Source: CALBPI01 sp038524795
Lineage (GTDB): Bacteria; Pseudomonadota; Gammaproteobacteria; Steroidobacterales; Woeseiaceae
Assembly (NCBI GenBank): GCA_038524795.1
Contig: JBCBIJ010000005.1
Span: 124,001 to 188,000, forward strand
Direction: 5' to 3'
DNA length: 64,000 nt
In this document: piece by piece, positions 24,865 through 34,100 of the stretch
Layout: every line of letters starts with the position of its first letter
Position numbering within the stretch: the stretch's first letter is position 1
Made by a program: the position numbers and the translations under genes
Notes under the pieces: generated by a model
What the model saw: only the letters and a program-made list of their open reading frames with translations
Database searches by the model: none
What the model was told of the DNA's origin: nothing

Positions 24865-25495
24865 CGTTACGCGTCGCCTCCGTGGTTGGCACGACGGGCT
24901 CGCCGTCGCGCTCGCGGATCGTGCGTTCAATCTCTGTAATGGCAGCAAGCTTTTGTTCGGTCTCTGCAAGCGCACCGCGCAGCCGCGTGTTGTCGGCCTG
25001 CAGCAGCTCGAGCTGGGCCCGGGCCGCGGCGAGTTCGCGCGCATTGCTCCGGCTTTCGGTACTGCTCGCCTGGCGCGCCGAGCTTTCGGCCGATACGCGC
25101 GAGCGCAGCAGCGCCAGGTGCACACTTGCCAGTAGTTGCTCGTCGGTGAGCAACAGCTCGGGCCGTTGCAACAGGTCGGTCAGCATGCCATCGGCGCGAG
25201 CCAGGTCGGTGTTGGCGTGGCCAGGCGTCGCCATGGCCAGACTGAGCCGCAGCGTGTTGGTCGTCGTGGGGGCGCGTTCGAAATCGAGTTCGAGTTCACG
25301 CCAGGTCCGATCGGCCGCAGTGGCGTCGGGACCCAGCAGGCGGTCCACGTCTGCGAGATAAATCTGCACCGTTGACGGTGCCTGGCTGACATCGGAATCA
25401 ATCGAATCGCCCCCGCCCTCAAACAGGCCGCCGATCGAGCTGCACCCGGACAGCAGCAGCGCCGCTGCGACACACGCTGTAAGCCGGCTAGCCAT
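24857..25495 (-). CDS. QseG-like lipoprotein of the Glr/Qse system
   Basis: A 212-residue lipoprotein with lipobox LLLSGC (Cys at about residue 18). Its middle is helical (ELDFERAPTTTNTLRLSLAMATPG) and a coiled coil with heptads (ARAQLELLQADNTRLRGALAETEQKL) is at the C-terminus. Position between kinase and regulator, overlapping both, is where QseG/GlrX sits in enterobacteria. There it is an outer membrane lipoprotein needed for kinase activity. Sequence similarity to QseG is weak by eye, so the assignment rests mainly on synteny, size and the N-terminal lipid anchor. Confidence 0.78.
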   Translation of the reverse strand: MASRLTACVAAALLLSGCSSIGGLFEGGGDSIDSDVSQAPSTVQIYLADVDRLLGPDATAADRTWRELELDFERAPTTTNTLRLSLAMATPGHANTDLARADGMLTDLLQRPELLLTDEQLLASVHLALLRSRVSAESSARQASSTESRSNARELAAARAQLELLQADNTRLRGALAETEQKLAAITEIERTIRERDGEPVVPTTEATRNDE

Positions 25496-26996
25496 TGGCC
25501 GCCTGCCGCGTTGCAAGCTCGGGAACTTCGGGCTGCGGGATGAGGATTCTGAAGTGCGCGCCCGTGAATACAACGGTGTCGCCACGCCCCGTGCGAATCG
25601 CCTGTTGGTCGTCAGTAATGTCCACCACGCCATCATGGGCCTGAACCGATTCGAGCACAACCGACAGCCCAATGCCGGTACCGGCCACGAGGCCGCCCTG
25701 TTCTTGCTCGCCCTGGTAGAACGCATCAAACACCTTCTTACGCTCCCGCATCGGGATGCCTGGGCCCTGGTCGGCGACCTCGATCTGGAACTGGCCGTTG
25801 CCGTCCTTCACGCGCACGAGCAGGCACGCGCCGCGCGGGGAGAACTTCAGCGCATTGGAAATGAGGTTGTCGAGCACCGTGCGGATCATCTCTCTATCGG
25901 CTTGCACCGTGAGCGTGTCGATGTCGGCCAGTAGACGGACGTTTTGGCCGCGCAGCGTCAGCGCGTGACTCTTGAGCACGGAGTCGACGACGTCGCCGAT
26001 TGCGAACTCGCTCAGGTTGAGCACTTCGTTGCGGCTTTGCCAAGCTGAGAAATTGAGCAGGTTTTCGATCAGTCGTTGAAGTCGCAGGCCGTTGTTGCGC
26101 AGGATGTCGGTGACTTCGACCTGAGGTGCGTCGAGCTCGCCGACGGATCCGTCGAGCAGTAGCTCCGTGCCTTCGCGAATATTCGCGAGCGGCGTTTTGA
26201 GTTCGTGTGACATGTGACGCAGGAAGCGGTTCTTTTCCTTGGCGAGCTCAAGCAAGCGCCGCCGCAGCCATTCGAGTTGCCGGCCTAAAGAGACAAGGTC
26301 AGCCGGGCCGTCGACTTCGATGTGGCGCGAGAACTGGCCTTCACCGAGCTGTCGAATCGCACGGTCGAGCGCGCGGATGGGTCGGCTTACACGCCAGGTG
26401 ACAAATCCCATCGTCAGCACACTGATGAGCGTCAGGCTGGCGGCCTGCCAGGCGAGCGCCGTGCGAGTGGCCGCCGTATCTTCCTGCAACGCGGTGAGCT
26501 GTGTGTCGATGTCTGAGGTGAGCAGTCGCGACAGCTGCTGTGCCGCAGAGATCGCCTGCGCGAAGCCACCGGTCGCCGTCGCCGCGCTGCCGGGGTCGGC
26601 CGGCTGGCGCGTCAGGCCAATCATGAGCGTGGTCAGGCGCGATTCGATGACGTTAAGCAGTTCGAGCGCGTCTGCGTTGTTTGTACGGTCCTGCAATGCG
26701 GTGATCGCCGCACCGGCTTCGGCCGCATCCTCGCGCAGGAAACCGATGAGCTCGGCGTCCTCGGACACGAGGTACTGGCGCGCCACGCGTTCCATGATGC
26801 TGAGTTGTTCCTGCAATTCGCGGCTGTTCTGCGTCGCTTCGATACCGCGCACGATGAGCGACTCGCTTCTCGTGGTGAAACGGTCAAGCTGCAGCAGCGC
26901 CCACACGAGTGCCACCGACAACGGCAGCATGATGCAGGCGTAACCGATCAATACGAGTGCATTGATCGAGCGCGGTCTTGGCAGACGGAAACCCAT
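25488..26996 (-). CDS. glrK: GlrK/QseE-like sensor histidine kinase
   Basis: A 502-residue membrane histidine kinase. TM1 (about 12-33) is followed by a periplasmic four-helix region to about 180, TM2 (about 183-203), a HAMP segment (RVSRPIRALDRAIRQLGEG), an H-box FLRHMSHELKTPLANI with phosphoacceptor His264, the N-box LDNLISNALKFSP and ATP-lid motifs DQGPGIP and GTGIGLSVV. It is the expected partner of GlrR, sensing envelope state. It overlaps the lipoprotein gene by 8 bases. It follows galE by 14 bases, so galE, glrK, qseG and glrR may form one operon. Confidence 0.9.
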   Translation of the reverse strand: MGFRLPRPRSINALVLIGYACIMLPLSVALVWALLQLDRFTTRSESLIVRGIEATQNSRELQEQLSIMERVARQYLVSEDAELIGFLREDAAEAGAAITALQDRTNNADALELLNVIESRLTTLMIGLTRQPADPGSAATATGGFAQAISAAQQLSRLLTSDIDTQLTALQEDTAATRTALAWQAASLTLISVLTMGFVTWRVSRPIRALDRAIRQLGEGQFSRHIEVDGPADLVSLGRQLEWLRRRLLELAKEKNRFLRHMSHELKTPLANIREGTELLLDGSVGELDAPQVEVTDILRNNGLRLQRLIENLLNFSAWQSRNEVLNLSEFAIGDVVDSVLKSHALTLRGQNVRLLADIDTLTVQADREMIRTVLDNLISNALKFSPRGACLLVRVKDGNGQFQIEVADQGPGIPMRERKKVFDAFYQGEQEQGGLVAGTGIGLSVVLESVQAHDGVVDITDDQQAIRTGRGDTVVFTGAHFRILIPQPEVPELATRQAANG

Positions 26997-27010
26997 GGCG
27001 CTTTGTGTGC

Positions 27011-28027
27011 TCAGTCCCGCCAGTAAGCACCGGGATCACGAGCCGCAATACGGCGCTCCCAGTTGAGGCTCGACGTCACGATGGCGTCCAGGCTGTCGAG
27101 CTGTGGCGACCAACCGAGCACGTCGCGGATGCGATCAGCGCGGGCTACGAGCGAGGGCGGATCGCCCGCGCGGCGTGGCGCGTCTTGCACAGTGAGGGGG
27201 GCGCCGTGTGCGGTCTCGACAGCAGCAATAAGCTCTCTCACGCTGTAGCCGTGACCGTAGCCGCAATTCAGGGTGACGGAGTCGCCGTCGGCACGCAGGT
27301 AGTCAAGCGCGTCGAGATGGGCCGAGGCCAGGTCCTCGACGTGGATATAGTCGCGCACGCCCGTGCCGTCGGGTGTATCGAAATCAGTGCCAAACACATA
27401 GAGCTGATCGCGACGACCCGTCGCCACTTCGCAGGCCACCTTTGTGAGCAGTGTGGCTCGCGGCGTGGACTGGCCGATGCGGCCGCCCGGGTCGGACCCC
27501 GCGACATTGAAGTAACGCAGTGCGACGTGACTGGCCCCACCCGCGAAAGCCAGGTCGCGGAGCATCCACTCTGTCATGAGCTTGGAGCTGCCGTAGGGGT
27601 TAATCGGTCGCGTCGCGGATTCTTCGCCGGCCACGCCACCGTCGGGGATGCCATATACGGCGGCTGTCGATGAGAACACCACGTGTCGTACGCCATGCGC
27701 CTGCGCCGCGTCCATGAGCGCCAAGGTGTTGGCGGTGTTGTTGCGGTAGTACTTCAGTGGGTTCTCGACGGATTCGGGAACAATGGTAGCCGCCGCGAAG
27801 TGCATGATGGTATCGATGTCGCTGCGCTCGAAGATGGCGTTGAGCGTTGCTGTGTCACCCGTGTCGCCCACGACCAGTTCGCCGTGCGTCACCGCGGCCT
27901 CAAAACCTGTCGACAGGTTGTCGAGGGTTACGGTTGGCTCACCGCGCTCTCCGAGCTGGCGCACCACGTGGCTGCCGATGTAGCCGGCACCGCCTGTGAC
28001 GAGAATGCGTGCTTTTTCTTTTGACAT
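27011..28027 (-). CDS. galE: UDP-glucose 4-epimerase
   Basis: A 338-residue extended SDR that interconverts UDP-glucose and UDP-galactose with bound NAD, feeding surface polysaccharides. It shows the Rossmann motif VTGGAGYIGSHVV, HFAAATIVPESVENPLKYYRNN, a catalytic Ser in FSSTAAVYG and the YGSSK Tyr/Lys pair. It ends in the substrate-binding segment YVFGTDFDTPDGTGVRDYIH. The length matches the family. It lies immediately upstream of glrK on the same strand. In this setting it links sugar-nucleotide supply with an envelope-stress two-component system. Confidence 0.95.
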   Translation of the reverse strand: MSKEKARILVTGGAGYIGSHVVRQLGERGEPTVTLDNLSTGFEAAVTHGELVVGDTGDTATLNAIFERSDIDTIMHFAAATIVPESVENPLKYYRNNTANTLALMDAAQAHGVRHVVFSSTAAVYGIPDGGVAGEESATRPINPYGSSKLMTEWMLRDLAFAGGASHVALRYFNVAGSDPGGRIGQSTPRATLLTKVACEVATGRRDQLYVFGTDFDTPDGTGVRDYIHVEDLASAHLDALDYLRADGDSVTLNCGYGHGYSVRELIAAVETAHGAPLTVQDAPRRAGDPPSLVARADRIRDVLGWSPQLDSLDAIVTSSLNWERRIAARDPGAYWRD

Positions 28028-28115
28028 GTACCGATTCCTGCGCGGAACAAAGCCCGCGCGACGCCTGAATTCAGGCGCAAGATAATACCAGCGTCAAGTC
28101 GAACAACCGTCTACC

Positions 28116-28135
28116 CAGTCGCAATTTTGCGACTG
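28116..28135. promoter_or_regulatory. Inverted repeat between galE and the metallopeptidase gene
   Basis: Two perfect 9-bp arms (CAGTCGCAA and its complement) are separated by two bases in the divergent region. It could be an operator serving either gene or a hairpin. Only four T follow on the plus strand and no gene ends nearby, so a terminator role is unlikely. Confidence 0.4.
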
Positions 28136-28239
28136 TTTTGTGGTCTACGTCACTGGTTCATGCAATCGCCGCGGGCTACCCTGTGCGCGAATCAGTCGGG
28201 TGTCGCGTGTAGCGCCCCGTCGGTAAGGAGACGTATCGC

Positions 28240-30228
28240 ATGTCATTGGCAACCCCCGTTTTTGCAATTCGGCAGCGTGCGCAATGCGCCGCTCTCGTGC
28301 TGGTAGCCGCAATGCTTGCGGCCTGTGGCGGGGGCGGGGGCAGTGGTGGCGCCGCCACGCCTACGAACACAGCGCCATCGGTCAACGCGGGTAGCGACCA
28401 GAATGTTGAACAGAACAGTTCGGTGTCGCTGACCGGCACGGCTATGGACGATGGCGGTGCTGCAGGTCTGTCGTATACCTGGTCTCAGACGGGTGGGCCG
28501 GCCGTGACGATTGTCAACGGAGATATGGCAGCGGCAAGTTTCATTGCGCCCGCGACCAACGACTTCGTGGTGTTGGAGTTTCAGCTCACGGTGAGCGACG
28601 GTTCCTTGACCTCGAACGATACCATTGTGGTCACGGTGTTCGACGACATTGGTACACCATTGGTGCAAGGCAGAGTCACGTTCGAGTTTGTTCCGGGTTC
28701 TGGTTCGGGTCTCGCCTATAGCCAGACTGTGGAACGACCGGTACGTGGCGCCACGGTACAGGTGGTCAATAGCACGAACAGTGCAGTCGTCGTTGAGGAT
28801 TCGCTCGATGACGATGGGCGGTTCTCATTTGCGGTGCCCGCGAATACCGACGTCTTCGTGAGAGTGCGTGCAGAATTGAAGCAAGCCGGACAGCCGGGTT
28901 GGGACGTTGAGGTCCGGGACAACACATCATCAACGACCCTTCCGCTGAATCAGCGACCCTTGTACGTGCTCGACGGGCAAGTCTTCAACACCGGCGCCGG
29001 TCCGCAAAATGTGTCTCTGGTCGCGAGGAGCGGGTGGGGCGGGTCAAGCTACACCAGCGTTCGTGCATCGGGGCCATTCGCGATTTTGGATACGATCTAC
29101 TCAGCGATTCAACTGGTCGTTTCGGCAGACTCGGACGTCGTCTTCGCACCCTTGGATGCGTTTTGGAGTGTGAATAACTCCACTGCGGGCTCTACGGGTG
29201 AGGATCCGGCAACCGGCGAGATCGGTACGTCGTTCTACCGTGGCAACATTGACTCTTTGTTTCTTGTTGGTGCGGCCAACGATGACACCGACGAATTCGA
29301 TAGCCCCGTTGTCGCGCACGAGTGGGGGCACTATTTCGAAGACGTCCTAGCTCGGTCTGACAGTGTCGGCGGGCAGTGGACCCTGAACGAACGGCTTGAC
29401 CCAAGGACCGCGTTTGGCGAAGGCTGGGGAGATGCTGTGGCCGGCATGGTCCTCAATGACCCTCTGTACTACGACACATCGGGCGCCCAGCAGGACTCCG
29501 GTTTCAGTTTCAGCGTCGACAGCAATGCAACCAGTGCGGCGAACCGCGGCTTTTACAGCGCGCGCAGTATCCAGGCGATCATCTGGGACTTGTTCGATAG
29601 CACCGATGATGCGACCGATACCGTGTCATTGGGTTTCGGGCCAATCTACGACGTGTTGGTCAATGAGCAGGCCAACGGTGTCCCCTTCACCACGATCTAC
29701 CCGCTGCTTGAGGGCCTTCGCAATCGGGAGCCTGCGGCAGTGCCGGCCATAGAGACGTTAGTTAGCGCTCAGCGAATTAAGGCTGATGCCGATGCATTCG
29801 GTACAGGGGAGACCAATGATGCATCGGCGGGTGGCGACGTGTTGCCTGTGTATACGGAGATTGTCGTAGGTGGACCGCCGGTCAATGTGTGTTCGAGCAA
29901 TCGATTTGATCCTGACGAGTTTGGTAACAGGCTCGGTATCCGCCGATTCGCTCGCTTCGAGGTGCCTGCCGCGGGCAGCTACACAATCCAGGCCACGACG
30001 ACGAATCCGCCGGCATCGGGCCAGAGCGATCCCGATATCGCGATTTTCCAGGTCGGATTTGTTGCTGCAGGATTCAGTGGTGTGGCGAACAGCGAGACGC
30101 TGGTGACCACTCTGGCGGCGGGACAACACGTCATGGAGATTTACGAGTACTCCTACTTGCGCGGCGATGTGCCGGCGATCAGCCAGCCCAACGACAACAC
30201 CTGCTTCGATCTCACGATCAGCCCCTGA
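28240..30228 (+). CDS. Secreted metallopeptidase-like lipoprotein with PKD-like domain
   Basis: A 662-residue predicted lipoprotein with lipobox MLAAC (Cys near residue 29) and a Gly-rich linker. A PKD/Ig-like domain follows (NTAPSVNAGSDQNVEQNSSVSL to about residue 130), then a beta-rich region. A zinc peptidase core VVAHEWGHYFEDVL (HExxH-type HEWGH near 362) is followed 25-45 residues later by FGEGWGDAVAG, whose Glu or Asp could be the third ligand as in gluzincins. No enzymatic family name can be given with certainty. The ribosome site is TAAGGAG. A second lipoprotein gene follows 17 bases later, so the two are likely made together at the cell surface. Confidence 0.76.
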   Translation: MSLATPVFAIRQRAQCAALVLVAAMLAACGGGGGSGGAATPTNTAPSVNAGSDQNVEQNSSVSLTGTAMDDGGAAGLSYTWSQTGGPAVTIVNGDMAAASFIAPATNDFVVLEFQLTVSDGSLTSNDTIVVTVFDDIGTPLVQGRVTFEFVPGSGSGLAYSQTVERPVRGATVQVVNSTNSAVVVEDSLDDDGRFSFAVPANTDVFVRVRAELKQAGQPGWDVEVRDNTSSTTLPLNQRPLYVLDGQVFNTGAGPQNVSLVARSGWGGSSYTSVRASGPFAILDTIYSAIQLVVSADSDVVFAPLDAFWSVNNSTAGSTGEDPATGEIGTSFYRGNIDSLFLVGAANDDTDEFDSPVVAHEWGHYFEDVLARSDSVGGQWTLNERLDPRTAFGEGWGDAVAGMVLNDPLYYDTSGAQQDSGFSFSVDSNATSAANRGFYSARSIQAIIWDLFDSTDDATDTVSLGFGPIYDVLVNEQANGVPFTTIYPLLEGLRNREPAAVPAIETLVSAQRIKADADAFGTGETNDASAGGDVLPVYTEIVVGGPPVNVCSSNRFDPDEFGNRLGIRRFARFEVPAAGSYTIQATTTNPPASGQSDPDIAIFQVGFVAAGFSGVANSETLVTTLAAGQHVMEIYEYSYLRGDVPAISQPNDNTCFDLTISP

Positions 30229-30245
30229 CTCAAGGCACCACAATC

Positions 30246-30818
30246 ATGACTCGCATTGCATTCTCCTTGATTCTGTCGTTAACGCTCGTTGCCTGCGGCG
30301 GTGAGTCCCCTGTAACGACGACCGAAGCGCCCGCTGTTGCTCAGGTGGCGGGTAAGCCTCTGCCGGGCGACTCACCCGGGAAACCGACGGTGCCGATTTT
30401 CATGTCGTACGAGTTCCTGCAATCGCCCGCGGTTGGCGAGCCGTTGACGGTAAGGGTTGAGCTGCGCGGTGCTACAGCGGTCGCAACCAATGGTATGCGG
30501 GTTGCCACACGCGGCTCGCTGGCGCTGAGCAAAAACACGCCTTCGCAAATGCCGCTCAAGGCGTCGTCGAGTAGCGCCGGCGTCATGACCCAGGACATCG
30601 TCGTGACCCCGTCCGATACGGGTCGCAGCTATGTCAGCATTCAGGTTAGCGGCACCTGGGAAGGGCAGCCTTTCACGAAGGCGATGTCGATTCCGCTACA
30701 GGTCGGCGAGGGTGGCCCGCGGCTCGAAACCAATGGCGTCATTATCGACGACGGGGTAGAGGTGTTGTCCTCCATGCCTGCGGATCAGCAACTGGAAACG
30801 GGCGACAGCAGCCAGTAG
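30246..30818 (+). CDS. Small lipoprotein of unknown function
   Basis: A 190-residue lipoprotein (lipobox TLVACG, Cys17) with no recognised family. The mature part has an acidic or neutral beta-rich pattern: GEPLTVRVELRGA, GVMTQDIVVTPSDTGRSYVSIQVSGTWEGQPFTKAMSIPLQVG. This resembles a single immunoglobulin-like sandwich, as found in secretion accessory or cell-surface proteins. It starts 17 bases after the metallopeptidase stop behind CAAGGCACCACAATC and is followed by a strong terminator. It is therefore the second and last gene of that operon and may stabilise or inhibit the peptidase (inference). Confidence 0.72.
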   Translation: MTRIAFSLILSLTLVACGGESPVTTTEAPAVAQVAGKPLPGDSPGKPTVPIFMSYEFLQSPAVGEPLTVRVELRGATAVATNGMRVATRGSLALSKNTPSQMPLKASSSSAGVMTQDIVVTPSDTGRSYVSIQVSGTWEGQPFTKAMSIPLQVGEGGPRLETNGVIIDDGVEVLSSMPADQQLETGDSSQ

Positions 30819-30850
30819 GGCGCTGAATCAAGCTCGGTTTCGGCCGTAAG

Positions 30851-30887
30851 AAGCGCGTCCAGAGCATTGACTGGGCGCGCTTTTTTT
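30851..30887 (+). terminator. Intrinsic terminator after the lipoprotein pair
   Basis: A 12-bp stem (30851-30862 pairing with 30871-30882, one G-T pair) with an eight-base loop is followed by seven T residues. Confidence 0.88.
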
Positions 30888-31116
30888 GGCGCTGGAGCAG
30901 GTCGCGGGAAATTTTTCCCACCCTCTGATTAAAACTGGAACTGCATCACAGCAGCGGCGCCGAGTTCGCAGTACTTTCAGGCTCAATGCTGCGCGCATCG
31001 GGACTCGCGCGCAGAGCGGCTGGCCACAGCATGCACGGTCCGGATGCCGTGCGGGTCCGCCACGTCACCGAGCAGGCGCCAGGGAGGCGCGCGTCTGGGC
31101 GGTTGCAGAGCAGGGC

Positions 31117-34100
31117 ATGATGCACCCGATCTTGAAAGCGCAGTTATCTGAGGCGACGCGGGGCCAAGGCACCACGTCGAGCCTTGATATTGGCCGGCTC
31201 ATCGAGCTGGTCGGTGCGTTCTATGAGTCGCTCGATGGCGGCAACCTGCCGCTCGACGACGTGCTTGCGGCCTCAACGCTTGTGCTCGATCGCAGCGCGG
31301 CTGTGACCGTCCCGCCCAAGCCTGCGCCAGCGGCCCTTTCCCCGACGGATACCACGATGGCTGTGTCTATGGCCTCGAATTCCGGTATCCGTGCCCGCTT
31401 CTCAGGCATTCACATGGATGACCTGCGCACCGTGCTCGACAGCATCGCAGACATGGTGCTTACCGTCGATAACGAGGGCCTGATTCAGTTTTCGAACCGT
31501 GTGGCCGTGAAGTTCTTCGCGCCCGATCAGCGTTCGCTGGCGGGTCGCGCGCTGAGCGAATTCCTGCCCATATCCCAGGGCGTTGATGTGGGTACGTTCC
31601 TAGACCCGTTCGTCGCGGAACTGGATCGCACCAACCCCGATCTCATCGGCGGAGAGATTTCAGGTTGCCATATTGACGGCCGCGGCTATCGCATCGAACT
31701 GACTGCCAGCCGCATGTCGGCGCTGGGTGCCGGCGAGTTCGTCATCTGCATGCGCGACGTGTCGGCACGCGCAGCGGCAGCCGCAGCGCTGCGCGAAAAC
31801 GAAGAGCGCTACCGCGCGCTTGTCGAGCACGCCCCCGAAGCCATCCTTGTATTTGATGCGGGCTCCAACCAGTTCATCGACGCCAACGATCACGCATCGA
31901 CGCTATTCAACCTGCCGCGCAAGCGCCTGCTTGCGAGTGGGTTCTTTGGTCTGCGCGACGTCTCGAACGGCGTTGAGACCAGCGCCGAACAAAAACGCAT
32001 TGAGACCTTCCTGCAGCGTGCGCTGCAGGGTGGCCAGCCCACGTTTGAGTGGATCTACCACAGCCGAGGCGGTGTGGAGTTGCCCTGCGAGGTGCGCCTG
32101 AGTCGCATGCCCGCCGAAGACCGCGACCTCGTGCGAGTCAGCGTCAACTCGATTGCCGGTCGCAAGCGCCGAGAGCTCGTCGACTACTCGGAGAAGAAGC
32201 TGCTCGAGATGATCGCCTCGGGCGTGTCCTTCAAGAAGGTCATGCGGGCGCTTTGCCGCACGGCGGAACGTGTGGTTGGCAATTGCCGGGCCAGCATCAT
32301 GCTTGTCGACGTCAACCGTTCGGATTTGCTCCTGCACAGTGCGCCGGCGTTCGGTGATGCGGATCTCAAGGCGATTCGGCGCCTGCCGCTCGACGAGCCC
32401 AGATTGAGCTGCGGCGTGGCGATTGCCACCGGCAAGCCCGTGATCACGCCCGATGTATTCGCGCACCGCGCGTGGTCCGACCACCACTTTCTGGCGCGTC
32501 GCCTCGGCTTTGTCAGTGCCTGGTCCTTCCCCGTGACCGGTGTGGACACGGGCGCTGCGGCAACCATCGACGTCTACTTTGAGGAAAAGCGCGAACCGAC
32601 CACCGATGAGCTCGACTGGCTGGGCAGCCTGTCGCGGCTCGCAGGCATTGCCATCGGTCGCGAGCGAAACCGTGCCGCGCTGTCGCAAAGCGAGGGGCGA
32701 TTTCGCGGCCTGTTCGAGAACGTGGTGGAAGGCGTTTACATCGCGAGCACGGACGGGCGCATCATCTCGGCCAACCCCGCGCTTGTCGCCATGCTCGGTT
32801 ACGCAGACGAGGACGACCTCATCGAGAATGCCCGGCGCAAAACCGCTTATGCCAACAGGCAGGACGCGCAGTTCTTCGAACGTGAAATCGAGGATGAGGG
32901 TGAGGTGCGGGGCTTCGAGGCGATCATGCTGCGCCGCGACGCTACTCCCATCGAGGTCATCGAGAATGCGCGCGCGGTCGATTACGCCAACGGCGAGCGC
33001 TGTATCGAGGGCACGATTTCCGATATCACCGAGCGCAAACAGGCCGAGCGTCGCATCTTTGCTGAAAAGGAGCGCGCCGAAGTCACACTGAAGTCGATTG
33101 GTGATGGCGTCATAACCACCGATGCCGAAGGTCGCATCGAATACTTGAATCCTGTCGCGGAAGACCTGACGGGCTGGAGCCTGCGCGCCGTACGCGGCGA
33201 ACCCGTCGAAGATCTGCTGACACTCATCAACGAGCACTCGCGCGAGATGGTCGACAACCCGATCACCCGCTGCCTTAACGAAGGCCGAGTCATCACGATG
33301 TCGGGTCCGACGCTGCTCATCGACCGTTCGGGTCAGGAAATCGCAATCCAGAATTCGACGGCGCCGATTCGCGACCGTAAAGGCCACACCGTGGGTTCGG
33401 TCATGGTGTTCCACGACGTCAGTGCCGAGGGCCGCTTATCCCGTAAGCTCTCTTACCAGGCGACGCACGACGCTCTGACAGGCTTCATCAACCGTCAGGA
33501 GTTCGAGAACGTGCTCGAGCGCGCCATCGCGCGCCGGCGCACGAATCCGACGCATCAGTACGCGCTGCTCTACATCGATATCGACCAGTTCAAAATTGTC
33601 AACGACACGTTCGGGCACACGGCCGGCGACGAACTCATTCGGCAGATCTCAGCCTGTCTGCAGACCTCTATCCACATCAACGACACCGTGGCCCGACTCG
33701 GTGGCGATGAGTTCGGTTTGCTGCTCTCGAACTGTGACGCCGATCGCGCAACTGACATCGCCGAGGTGATTCGCGCCACGGTTGAAGGCTACCGTTTTGA
33801 ATGGCAGCACAGCGTGCAAGCGGTCACGGCGAGTATCGGCATTGTCATGCTCGACCGAGAGAACGCGACCGTGGGCGCGCTGCTTAGCGCGGCTGATGTT
33901 GCCTGCTTTGCCGCGAAGGACATGGGGCGCAACCGCTTTCACCTCTACCGCGAGGGCGATGCGGGTGTGCGCCATCAGGAGATGCACTGGCTGAATCGCA
34001 TCAACCGGGCGCTGGAAGAGTCTCGTTTTGAGCTCTACTTCCAGCCCATCGCGCACACGGTGGCGCCCGAGGAAGGCCCCGATTGCACGCACTACGAGCT

